Of a stretch of DNA of 6,631 nt, positions 1 to 5,202 are shown in pieces. The DNA is taken from positions 1-6,631 of the forward strand of contig OMRJ01000058.1 in assembly GCA_900313475.1 (NCBI GenBank), in the 5' to 3' direction. This stretch comes from an uncultured Eubacteriales bacterium (lineage in GTDB: Bacteria > Bacillota > Clostridia > Oscillospirales > Acutalibacteraceae). The translations under genes were made by a program, and so were the position numbers. Numbering within the stretch: position 1 is the first letter of the stretch; each line of letters starts with the position of its first letter. The notes below the pieces were generated by a model that worked only from the letters and a program-made list of their open reading frames with translations, did not search any database and had not been told where the DNA came from.

Positions 1-1
1 A

Positions 2-43
2 GAAACAAAGGCTCCCGCGGCAGAAACAAAGGCTCCCGCAGGC
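2..43 (+). repeat. 21-bp tandem direct repeat, two copies, coding for ETKAPAA / ETKAPAG
   Basis: Positions 2-22 and 23-43 are near-identical 21-bp units, in frame, differing only near the 3' end of the unit (gcggca versus gcaggc). The array touches the window edge, so more copies may lie upstream. In-frame, multiple-of-three units like this usually expand and contract by slippage within flexible linkers of surface proteins. Confidence 0.85.
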
Positions 44-688
44 AATGCCGCTCCCACTGGCAAAGAGAACATTTTCAATTTCTATAAAACGGCAGCCAAC
101 AAGATTGCTCAGAACGGCGAAGCAGGCTACACCAAAAAAGAGTGGCAGACTCTTTCCAACCTCAATCTTACCGGATCGTCCACGGTTGATAATGCAATCA
201 CAAAGCTTGCCGGCAACTACATGACCAAGGAAGCCGACGCCAAGGATCAGGTTTCCGCAAAGGGCTCGAAAGAAGCCAAAGACCGTTTCCCGGCATGCAC
301 ACTTACCGATTTGTCAAAGGTTAAGTCCGCAACCTGCACGGTTCAGTCCAACGGCAACTACAAAATTACCATCATCATGGTTGACGAGGACACACCCAAG
401 AAGTCGGGCAACTTCCTCGGCAAGGTTACAAATTCTATCCTTTACTGGGAAGATATCGACAAAGAACTTAAGGGCATCAGCATTGTCAAAGAATACGACA
501 ACATTCACGTTATCTACAAGGGTTATAAAATCGAAGCGGAGCTTACTCCCGACGGAAAATTCGTTTCGATGAAGCACCTCGGCAGTGTTGATATCAAGAT
601 CGGTCACGCAAAGGTTCTGTTTGCTCCTCTTGACAACAAGAGCGGACATCTTGACAACTTCTGCATTTATTCCAACTTCAAGTACTAA
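2..688 (+). CDS. 3' end of an unrecognised, probably exported protein with an ETKAPAA repeat linker (partial)
   Basis: The reading frame is open from the window edge (first complete codon at position 2) to a TAA at 686-688, giving 228 visible residues; the true start lies upstream. An internal ATG at 221 has no convincing ribosome binding site, and the frame before it stays open and protein-like, so it is not taken as the start. The visible part begins with two copies of a seven-residue Ala/Pro/Lys/Thr unit (ETKAPAA, ETKAPAG). Such segments commonly link a signal peptide or lipid anchor to a folded extracellular domain. The rest is a Lys- and Asn-rich globular segment of about 200 residues with alternating beta-type stretches, for example NYKITIIMVDED and IHVIYKGYKIEAEL, and three cysteines. 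I recognise no named domain. Codons for Tyr and Asn lean to TAC and AAC, unlike the downstream genes, which may reflect high expression. Export is inferred from the linker only, since the N-terminus is not visible. Confidence 0.8.
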   Translation, partial: ETKAPAAETKAPAGNAAPTGKENIFNFYKTAANKIAQNGEAGYTKKEWQTLSNLNLTGSSTVDNAITKLAGNYMTKEADAKDQVSAKGSKEAKDRFPACTLTDLSKVKSATCTVQSNGNYKITIIMVDEDTPKKSGNFLGKVTNSILYWEDIDKELKGISIVKEYDNIHVIYKGYKIEAELTPDGKFVSMKHLGSVDIKIGHAKVLFAPLDNKSGHLDNFCIYSNFKY

Positions 689-738
689 TTTTCAAAGCTA
701 ATCTTAAAAGACCGGTCTTAAAGATTAAAGCTTGAAAA
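689..738. repeat. 50-bp imperfect palindrome directly after the first stop codon
   Basis: The left arm TTTTC-a-AAGCT-AATCTT-aa-AAGACC (689-713) pairs with the right arm GGTCTT-a-AAGATT-aa-AGCTT-GAAAA (714-738). That gives about 22 paired positions broken by small bulges. The centre, AAGACCGGTCTT (708-719), is a perfect 12-bp palindrome, so the hairpin has no natural loop and must open its central pairs. It starts one base after the TAA. It lacks a following T-tract, so on the + strand it is not a textbook terminator. It could protect the 3' end of the mRNA, help termination, or be a binding site for a dimeric protein. Confidence 0.65.
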
Positions 739-793
739 ACCTGTCAGGACTTGTCGTTTTCGGCGCAGATCAAAAATCAAAATAAAAACACAT

Positions 794-858
794 AAGACCT
801 TACTTCGCAAGCGGCATGAAAACCAAATGCCTTGTGAAGTACGGTCTTTGTTTTTAAA
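794..858 (+). terminator. Rho-independent terminator of the first gene, probably bidirectional
   Basis: The left arm 794-817 begins AAGACCTTACTTCGCAAG and ends GGCAT. The right arm 827-848 begins ATGCCTTGTGAAGT and ends GGTCTT. They pair over about 22 positions with a 2-nt bulge and a few mismatches or wobbles, around a 9-nt loop. The tail on the + strand is TGTTTTTAAA (849-858). On the - strand the flank (about 768-793) reads as a T-rich run, so the element could also stop transcription coming the other way. It separates the first gene from the hydrolase cluster. Confidence 0.85.
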
Positions 859-960
859 TCGGTTTCTTGTGTTTTTCCGTGCAGAGCCTGTATACGGCTT
901 TGGGAGAAAGAAAACGCTTTTTATATCCGATTCCCTATTTCCTTTTTTTCTTTTCCGTTC

Positions 961-989
961 TTGAAATAGTCACATTTGCGTGTTATGAT
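961..989 (+). promoter_or_regulatory. Sigma-70 type promoter with extended -10, for the hydrolase cluster
   Basis: TTGAAA (961-966, -35) and TATGAT (984-989, -10) are separated by exactly 17 bp. TG at 981-982 is placed as an extended -10 (TGTTATGAT). A T-rich stretch lies just upstream. Transcription would start near 996. That is downstream of the 867 ATG of the longer open frame, which supports 1074 as the real start of the hydrolase. There is no other good promoter between here and the RmuC gene, so this may serve the whole cluster. Confidence 0.7.
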
Positions 990-1057
990 AATAGCATCGT
1001 CACAGGGGGAGTGTTTTTTGCACTCAACCGATGCATTTGCATGCTTTATGCGGCGCG

Positions 1058-1067
1058 AAAGGAGAGG
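1058..1067 (+). promoter_or_regulatory. Ribosome binding site that fixes the hydrolase start at 1074
   Basis: AAAGGAGAGG lies just before ATG 1074, with the GGAG core 9 nt away. The upstream in-frame ATG at 867 has no comparable purine-rich site. Confidence 0.8.
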
Positions 1068-1073
1068 GTGACA

Positions 1074-2051
1074 ATGACTCAAACGGAATATGTGCTTCCC
1101 GTCAGTGAAAAAAACTATACCGAGGGAATGGAAAAAGCCGAAAAATATCTTTCGGAGCGCGGAACCGACGGCTGTTTCATAAGCTTTGACGGCAAAAGCA
1201 TTCATTACGAAAAATATATGTGTGACAACGCAAAAGCAAGTATTGTAATCGTCCACGGCTTCACCGAATGTGCGGAGAAATTTCGCGAGGTCAGCTTTAA
1301 TTTTTTGTTAGGGGGTTACAATGTCTTTGCTGTTGATAACAGAGGGCACGGCTATTCCGCGCGCCTGACAGACGACCGCGAAACTGTCTGTGTCGGGAAA
1401 TTTACCGATTATGTCGAGGATCTGCAGTGCTTTGTTGAAAAAATCGTCCGTCCCGCCTCCGGTGAGCTGCCGCTCTATGTCTATTGCCATTCGATGGGCG
1501 GCGCGATAACCGTTCAGCATTTGCAGACTTATCCCGGCGTGTTTAAAAAGGCTGTGCTGTCCGCGCCGATGATTCAGGCGCAGACGATGGGACTTCCCGA
1601 ATGGCTTGCAAACGCCGCAGCAAGGCTCGGAGTTCTTTTCGGACAGGGAAACAAGAGAATTCCCGGAGCAAAAGGCTTTAACCCGCACCGCACCTATCAG
1701 GAAAGCCACGACACGTCGCAGGCACGTTTTGATTACTGGCAGAAAAAGCGCTGTGAGGATTTTCACTTTCAGACTGCCGACCCGTCGTTTAACTGGGTGA
1801 AGGAGGCTGTCGCGGTTTCGCGGCGCAACCTTGATCCCGAACGGAACGCCCGTATCAAGATCCCCGTTTTTCTCTGTCAGCCGGAGGAGGATTCGTCGGT
1901 CGTGAGTGAAAAAGAGAATGAGTTTATTGCAATGATCAAAAACGGACGGTTAAAAAAGTACACAAACTGCCGTCATGAAATATATATGTCTGTCGACCCT
2001 ACGGTTGAGGAATACTATGAAGATATAAAAAACTTTTTCGAGGAGAAGTAA
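1074..2051 (+). CDS. Alpha/beta hydrolase, lysophospholipase / monoglyceride-lipase-like (Hydrolase_4 type)
   Basis: With the start at 1074 the protein has 325 residues, usual for this family. It shows a complete alpha/beta-hydrolase set: the oxyanion-hole motif HGFTE (61-65) after the first core strand; the DNRGHGYS motif (88-95), typical of lysophospholipases and monoglyceride lipases; the nucleophile elbow CHSMGG with Ser140; an acid in the PEED segment (Asp273); and His301 in CRHEIYM. The 165-255 region between strands is the expected variable lid or cap. The family cleaves carboxyl esters of lysophospholipids, monoacylglycerols or similar amphipathic substrates; which one cannot be told. 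No signal peptide or membrane segment is seen from the 1074 start, so it should be cytoplasmic. The elbow has Cys where Gly is usual (GHSMGG). It is the first gene after the 961-989 promoter, and its end overlaps the ribosome binding site of the next gene. The general hydrolase call is firm; the substrate is not known. Confidence 0.9.
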   Translation: MTQTEYVLPVSEKNYTEGMEKAEKYLSERGTDGCFISFDGKSIHYEKYMCDNAKASIVIVHGFTECAEKFREVSFNFLLGGYNVFAVDNRGHGYSARLTDDRETVCVGKFTDYVEDLQCFVEKIVRPASGELPLYVYCHSMGGAITVQHLQTYPGVFKKAVLSAPMIQAQTMGLPEWLANAAARLGVLFGQGNKRIPGAKGFNPHRTYQESHDTSQARFDYWQKKRCEDFHFQTADPSFNWVKEAVAVSRRNLDPERNARIKIPVFLCQPEEDSSVVSEKENEFIAMIKNGRLKKYTNCRHEIYMSVDPTVEEYYEDIKNFFEEK

Positions 2052-2054
2052 GCA

Positions 2055-2972
2055 ATGCACGTTAACGGTTTTCTTGTTGATTTTATGAACGGATACAAAT
2101 ATCCCGATGAGGCGAAAAACACGTTTTTACGGGTGTCGGAGCGTCTTGACCGCGAAAAGGAGTTCGGGGACGCGTTTGACGCCGTCGTGAACGAATATAT
2201 GTCGGCGGAGGATGACGACCTCGGCGCGTCGCTTGATAAAATCACTGCACTCGCTGAAAAATACGGCGAAAACGAATATACCGCGCATTTTATGTTTCTG
2301 CTTAACTGCATGCCGATTCTGAAGGAGCAATATTTGAAAAACGGCTATTCGGAGCAGCTTTTCCGTGACGGCGCCGACGATCTCCGCTGCAAGCTGCTCG
2401 AATGTATTGAATGCAAAGGCGTGCCCGGTACTTTTGTAGCCGGCTGGAACAGAGGCTTTTTGAAGCTTGACCGTTTTGCGTTCGGGCGATTTCAGTTTGA
2501 GGAGCGTGAATACGGTTCCGATTTCGATTTCGTGATGTCCTGCGGCAAAGTCGTGAAAAAGGGCGATAAGGTGATAAACTTTCATATTCCGTCATCGGGA
2601 ATCCCTCTTACCGACGACGTTCGTTTTGCGTCGTATAAAAAAGCCTACGATTTTTTTAAGGGCGGATTTTCTGACGGCAATGTGTTGTTTTGCTGCGGAT
2701 CGTGGCTGCTCTATCCGCGGCACAGGGAATTTTTACCCGAAAAATCAAACATTCTCCGATTTCTCGATGACTTTGAAATAGTTTCATGGGCGGAAAAGGA
2801 AAATTTCGGTGATGCATGGCGTGTGTTCGGGCGTTATTCCGAGCTGCCTGTTGAACAGCTTCCGCGCGACACCTCGCTTCGCCGCGCATATGCGGATTGG
2901 CTTGCCGCCGGCAACAAAACCGGCGACGGTTACGGTCTTTTCCTGTTTGACGGCGAAAAAATCGTGAGATGA
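2055..2972 (+). CDS. Acyltransferase-like protein with GNAT-like C-terminal domain, function unproven
   Basis: This 305-residue protein begins 3 bp after the hydrolase stop. Its ribosome binding site GAGGAG (2040-2045) lies inside the hydrolase's last codons, so the two are probably translationally coupled. Residues 1-125 are a helical N-terminal region. Residues about 135-290 carry motifs I associate from memory with the GNAT-like C-terminal domain of Firmicutes proteins annotated as acyltransferase domain-containing: FGRFQFE (143-149), the segment HIPSSGIPL (177-185), and GSWLLYPRHREFLPE plus SNILRF (215-236). Related proteins, as I remember them, often read CHSWLL where this one reads CCGSWLL. 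No signal peptide or membrane segment is visible, so it is likely cytoplasmic. Transfer of an acyl group is the family-based guess; neither donor nor acceptor can be read from the sequence. Pairing with an ester hydrolase would fit a lipid or acyl-chain function, but that is inference. Confidence 0.75.
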   Translation: MHVNGFLVDFMNGYKYPDEAKNTFLRVSERLDREKEFGDAFDAVVNEYMSAEDDDLGASLDKITALAEKYGENEYTAHFMFLLNCMPILKEQYLKNGYSEQLFRDGADDLRCKLLECIECKGVPGTFVAGWNRGFLKLDRFAFGRFQFEEREYGSDFDFVMSCGKVVKKGDKVINFHIPSSGIPLTDDVRFASYKKAYDFFKGGFSDGNVLFCCGSWLLYPRHREFLPEKSNILRFLDDFEIVSWAEKENFGDAWRVFGRYSELPVEQLPRDTSLRRAYADWLAAGNKTGDGYGLFLFDGEKIVR

Positions 2973-3049
2973 TGTTTAAAGCGAAAACAGCGGTTTACAT
3001 AGCCGCATTGCGGATACCGACTGATACTCTCTCATTATAAAAATATTAC

Positions 3050-3054
3050 GGAGG
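3050..3054 (+). promoter_or_regulatory. Ribosome binding site of the GDSL esterase
   Basis: A perfect GGAGG lies 10 nt before ATG 3065. The 92-bp gap upstream (2973-3064) has a TATAAA at 3036-3041 that could be a -10, but no good -35 at the right distance, so a separate promoter is not claimed. Confidence 0.75.
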
Positions 3055-3064
3055 AATAAACTCA

Positions 3065-3715
3065 ATGAAAACTTTTCTTTTTCAAGGCGATTCCATAACC
3101 GATGCAGGCAGACGCCGTGACGATCTCGGCGGCGGCTCATACGGGTATCCCACCTTTGTTGCCGGTATGCTCGGAACAAAATATCCCAACGCATTTAAAT
3201 TTGTGAACAAGGGCGTCAGCGGCGACCGCTCGGTGGACATGCTTGCACGCATTAAGCGCGACACCGTGAATTTTAAACCCGACATTTTGACGGTGCTCAT
3301 CGGAGTGAACGATGTCTGGCACGAGCTTCAGGGCGACGCGATGAATAGGAACGGCGTCGATGCCGATATGTATTTTACATATTATGATATGTTTGCGGAG
3401 TATGTCCGCAAAATGTCACCCGATACAAAGATTTTTATTATGGAACCGTTTGTTCTTAAGGCAAGAGCGACGGAGGCGCATTGGGATGTGTTCAGCCGTG
3501 AAGTCGCCATGCGCGCCGAAAAGGCAAAAATGATTGCCGAAAAGCATTCATTGACGTTTATCCCGCTTCAGGAGACGTTTGACAAGCTGTCCGAAACCGC
3601 GCCCGCGTCTCATTGGCTTGAGGACGGGGTTCACCCTGCCCCCGCAGGACACTGTGTGATAGCCGAAAAAATCGTTGCGGCAGTTGAAGAAAACTGCCCC
3701 GAACTGCTCAAATAA
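3065..3715 (+). CDS. SGNH/GDSL-family esterase (lipase/acetylhydrolase type)
   Basis: This 216-residue protein has all the SGNH blocks. Block I is FQGDSITDAGRRR with nucleophile Ser10. Block II is NKGVSGD (48-54), providing the oxyanion Gly. Block III is IGVNDVW with Asn82. Block V is DGVHPAPAGH with Asp187 and His190. The size and the GDSIT/GVND/DGVHP spelling match single-domain bacterial esterases such as sugar-O-acetyl esterases and the platelet-activating-factor acetylhydrolase-like group. The enzyme would remove acetyl or short acyl groups from an ester. No signal peptide is present (the protein starts MKTFLFQGDSIT, with the catalytic block at residue 7), so it should act inside the cell, probably on imported molecules. 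It is the third acyl/ester-type gene in a row and lies 9 bp before the RmuC gene. The family call is firm; the substrate, sugar ester or other, is open. Confidence 0.9.
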   Translation: MKTFLFQGDSITDAGRRRDDLGGGSYGYPTFVAGMLGTKYPNAFKFVNKGVSGDRSVDMLARIKRDTVNFKPDILTVLIGVNDVWHELQGDAMNRNGVDADMYFTYYDMFAEYVRKMSPDTKIFIMEPFVLKARATEAHWDVFSREVAMRAEKAKMIAEKHSLTFIPLQETFDKLSETAPASHWLEDGVHPAPAGHCVIAEKIVAAVEENCPELLK

Positions 3716-3724
3716 GCGCGAAAT

Positions 3725-4969
3725 ATGGAAAATATTTTACTCATAATAATTGCTGTTCTCAGCCTTGCGGCGGTGGCGCTGCTTTTTGCCGTGCTCTCAA
3801 AGCTTAAAAATGCAAGGGATTCTCAAAACGGCGCCGATGCGACGTCCGCCGTAGCCGAACTGAAGAACAAGACCGACACGGGCTTTGCCGCGATCGGCGC
3901 AGCGTCAAAGGCGCAGTCCGATGCGATAAACCAGCGGATAGGCGAGCTTACAAAGGCAAATTCGGATCAGCAGCGCGAGCTTGTGAAAACGATTGCCGAC
4001 ATTCGCGAGGATCTGTCAAACGCTGCGCGCCGTCAGACGGAGGACATCCGCAATTCCGTGTCCGAAATGCAGAAATCGAACGAAAAAAAGCTCGATGAGA
4101 TGCGTGCAACCGTCGATGAAAAGCTGACCGCCACTCTTTCGGAGCGGCTTGACGGCTCGTTTAAGACCGTATCGGAGCAGCTTTCAAACGTTTATAAATC
4201 GCTCGGCGAGATGCAGAAGCTTTCTGACGGAATCGGCAGCCTTAACCGCATGTTCACGGGAGTGAAGCTCCGCGGAACATGGGCGGAGGCGCAGCTTGAA
4301 GCCATTCTCGAAAAAATAATTCCGGGCATGTTTGTTAAAAACTACGCGCCCTCAGGCGGCGAAGGGATAGTTGAGTTTGCCGTCAAGGTGCCCGACGCCG
4401 ACGGCGGCATAACATATCTTCCGCTTGACTCAAAATTCCCCGCAGAGGATTATATCAGACTTACCGAGGAAGCCGAAAAGGGTAATGCGGACGGTGTAAA
4501 AGAGGCACGCGCGGCGCTTGCAAAAAGAGTGATAAGCGAGGCAAAAGCCGTCAGAAAGTATATCGCGCCGCCCGAAACGACGCCGTTTGCCGTTATGTAT
4601 CTCGCAACCGACGCGCTCTATGCGGAGGTTGTGTCTTTGCCCGATAATGTCACCGACAGGGTGCATGACGGGTTTTCGGTAATGATCGCGGGACCGTCCA
4701 CGATAACGGCGCTGCTGTCGTCCCTTGCCATGGGATTCAAGACAGTTGCACTGAACAGAAAAGCGGCTGAGGTCATGGATATCCTTGCGGCGGCAAAAAC
4801 GCAGTATGACAAGTTCGCAGTGTCGCTCGATAAGGTTGAGAAGAAGATAAACGAAGCGGGCAGCGCGCTGACCGACGCAAAGAAACGCAACGAGCTTATA
4901 ACCAAAAACTTAAGAAAAGTTGAGACTATTGACGAGACTGAAGCCGACGGGATTTTGGCTTTGGAATAG
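3725..4969 (+). CDS. rmuC: RmuC-family DNA recombination protein
   Basis: This 414-residue protein has the standard RmuC layout. An N-terminal membrane segment (about 4-25, LLIIIAVLSLAAVALLFAVL) is followed by a long charged coiled-coil region (about 28-165) rich in Glu, Lys, Gln and Ser. Then comes the RmuC domain (about 175-370), with GTWAE (184-188), Glu217 in the VEFAV strand and LDSKFP with Asp235 and Lys237. These acidic and Lys positions resemble a PD-(D/E)XK nuclease-like core, which is how the family is usually described. A final helical segment (about 375-405) follows. E. coli RmuC limits recombination at inverted repeats and is a presumed nuclease; the activity of this protein is inferred. 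It would be membrane-anchored, with the domain in the cytoplasm. The gene starts 9 bp after the esterase stop with no clear Shine-Dalgarno sequence (gcgcgaaat precedes the ATG), so translation may depend on coupling to the esterase. Confidence 0.9.
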   Translation: MENILLIIIAVLSLAAVALLFAVLSKLKNARDSQNGADATSAVAELKNKTDTGFAAIGAASKAQSDAINQRIGELTKANSDQQRELVKTIADIREDLSNAARRQTEDIRNSVSEMQKSNEKKLDEMRATVDEKLTATLSERLDGSFKTVSEQLSNVYKSLGEMQKLSDGIGSLNRMFTGVKLRGTWAEAQLEAILEKIIPGMFVKNYAPSGGEGIVEFAVKVPDADGGITYLPLDSKFPAEDYIRLTEEAEKGNADGVKEARAALAKRVISEAKAVRKYIAPPETTPFAVMYLATDALYAEVVSLPDNVTDRVHDGFSVMIAGPSTITALLSSLAMGFKTVALNRKAAEVMDILAAAKTQYDKFAVSLDKVEKKINEAGSALTDAKKRNELITKNLRKVETIDETEADGILALE

Positions 4970-4976
4970 CAAAAGA

Positions 4977-4989
4977 CGCACTCCGTGCG
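4977..4989. repeat. Perfect short hairpin after the RmuC gene (CGCAC/GTGCG)
   Basis: CGCAC TCC GTGCG is a 5-bp perfect stem with a 3-nt loop, 7 bases after the RmuC stop. No T-tract follows, so it is not a standard intrinsic terminator. Its TCCGTGC (4982-4988) is also the exact reverse complement of GCACGGA, found in both copies of the nearby 17-bp repeat. Confidence 0.6.
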
Positions 4990-5011
4990 AAGCATTGACG
5001 GTGAAGTCCGG

Positions 5012-5045
5012 GCGATGCACGGATGCGAGCGATGCACGGATGAGA
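5012..5045 (+). repeat. 17-bp tandem direct repeat, two copies
   Basis: GCGATGCACGGATGCGA (5012-5028) is followed immediately by GCGATGCACGGATGAGA (5029-5045), 16 of 17 identical. The unit length is not a multiple of three and no convincing gene covers it, so it is intergenic. With only two copies and no spacer it is not a CRISPR array. It may be part of a dispersed intergenic repeat family. Confidence 0.8.
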
Positions 5046-5055
5046 TTTATTAAAA

Positions 5056-5073
5056 GGAAAGAAACCGCTTTCC
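5056..5073. repeat. Perfect short hairpin (GGAAAG/CTTTCC)
   Basis: GGAAAG (5056-5061) pairs perfectly with CTTTCC (5068-5073) across a 6-nt loop. There is no T-tract after it. It is one of three short hairpins crowded into this spacer. Confidence 0.5.
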
Positions 5074-5100
5074 GATGAAGTCTTTACGCTGCGTTTTCCG

Positions 5101-5115
5101 AACGGCTTTGCCGTT
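5101..5115. repeat. Perfect short hairpin (AACGGC/GCCGTT)
   Basis: AACGGC TTT GCCGTT is a 6-bp perfect stem with a 3-nt loop. No T-run of terminator type follows on either strand, so its role is unknown. It lies about 90 bp before the oxidoreductase start. Confidence 0.55.
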
Positions 5116-5156
5116 GAACTGATGTTTCTTCGCATTACCGTAAAAGTGCAAAAAAA

Positions 5157-5165
5157 TGACATAAT
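5157..5165 (+). promoter_or_regulatory. Possible extended -10 promoter element for the oxidoreductase/GH3 pair
   Basis: TGACATAAT fits an extended -10 (TG, one base, CATAAT), about 38 bp before the start codon. The -35 is poor: TTACCG at 5135-5140 is 19 bp away. A promoter is expected here because a 233-bp repeat-rich gap separates this pair from the RmuC gene, but the sequence alone makes only a weak case. Confidence 0.35.
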
Positions 5166-5190
5166 GAGTAAACCTGCAATAATAAAAAAC

Positions 5191-5197
5191 GGAGGAG
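5191..5197 (+). promoter_or_regulatory. Ribosome binding site that fixes the oxidoreductase start at 5203
   Basis: GGAGGAG lies 5 nt before ATG 5203. The frame is open further upstream (ATG at 5122), but that start has no ribosome binding site and would place this site inside the protein as Gly-Gly-Glu. Confidence 0.85.
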
Positions 5198-5202
5198 AAA
5201 AT

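Larger units (their letters stand above)
689..1073. other. 385-bp non-coding spacer: palindrome, terminator, promoter and leader
   Basis: This gap separates the first gene from the hydrolase cluster. It contains an imperfect palindrome (689-738), an A-rich linker, an intrinsic terminator (794-855), a pyrimidine-rich stretch (about 925-960), a promoter (961-989) and a leader of about 80 nt. A frame from 867 is open into the hydrolase gene. Its translation before 1074 is an odd Phe/Tyr/Cys-rich string that arises from the T-rich promoter DNA, and it has no ribosome binding site, so I treat it as non-coding. The leader contains a weak 5-bp hairpin (1009-1013 with 1021-1025). I see no known riboswitch. 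Confidence 0.7.

Noticed and set aside
221..688. Complete 155-residue gene starting at ATG 221
   Set aside because: The frame continues open and protein-like upstream to the window edge, and the ATG follows ggcaactac with no ribosome binding site.
867..1073. N-terminal extension of the hydrolase from ATG 867, looking like a membrane segment
   Set aside because: There is no ribosome binding site at 867, the T-rich DNA explains the hydrophobic residues, and a strong promoter and a GGAG site lie inside it just before ATG 1074.
2973..3064. Terminator or promoter in the gap before the GDSL esterase
   Set aside because: The GCGG/CCGC pairing near 2990 is only 4 bp with no T-tract, and the TATAAA at 3036 has no acceptable -35 at 16-18 bp.
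3725..4969. Defence-system or phage context around the RmuC gene
   Set aside because: The neighbours are ordinary metabolic enzymes, with no nuclease, toxin, integrase or phage genes. RmuC is a common housekeeping gene.
5012..5045. CRISPR-like repeat
   Set aside because: There are only two units, with no spacer between them, and no cas genes nearby. It is a simple tandem duplication.
5122..5202. Oxidoreductase start at ATG 5122
   Set aside because: GGAGGAG at 5191-5197 directly precedes ATG 5203, and the Rossmann strand begins at MLKIGMLG as normal for the family.
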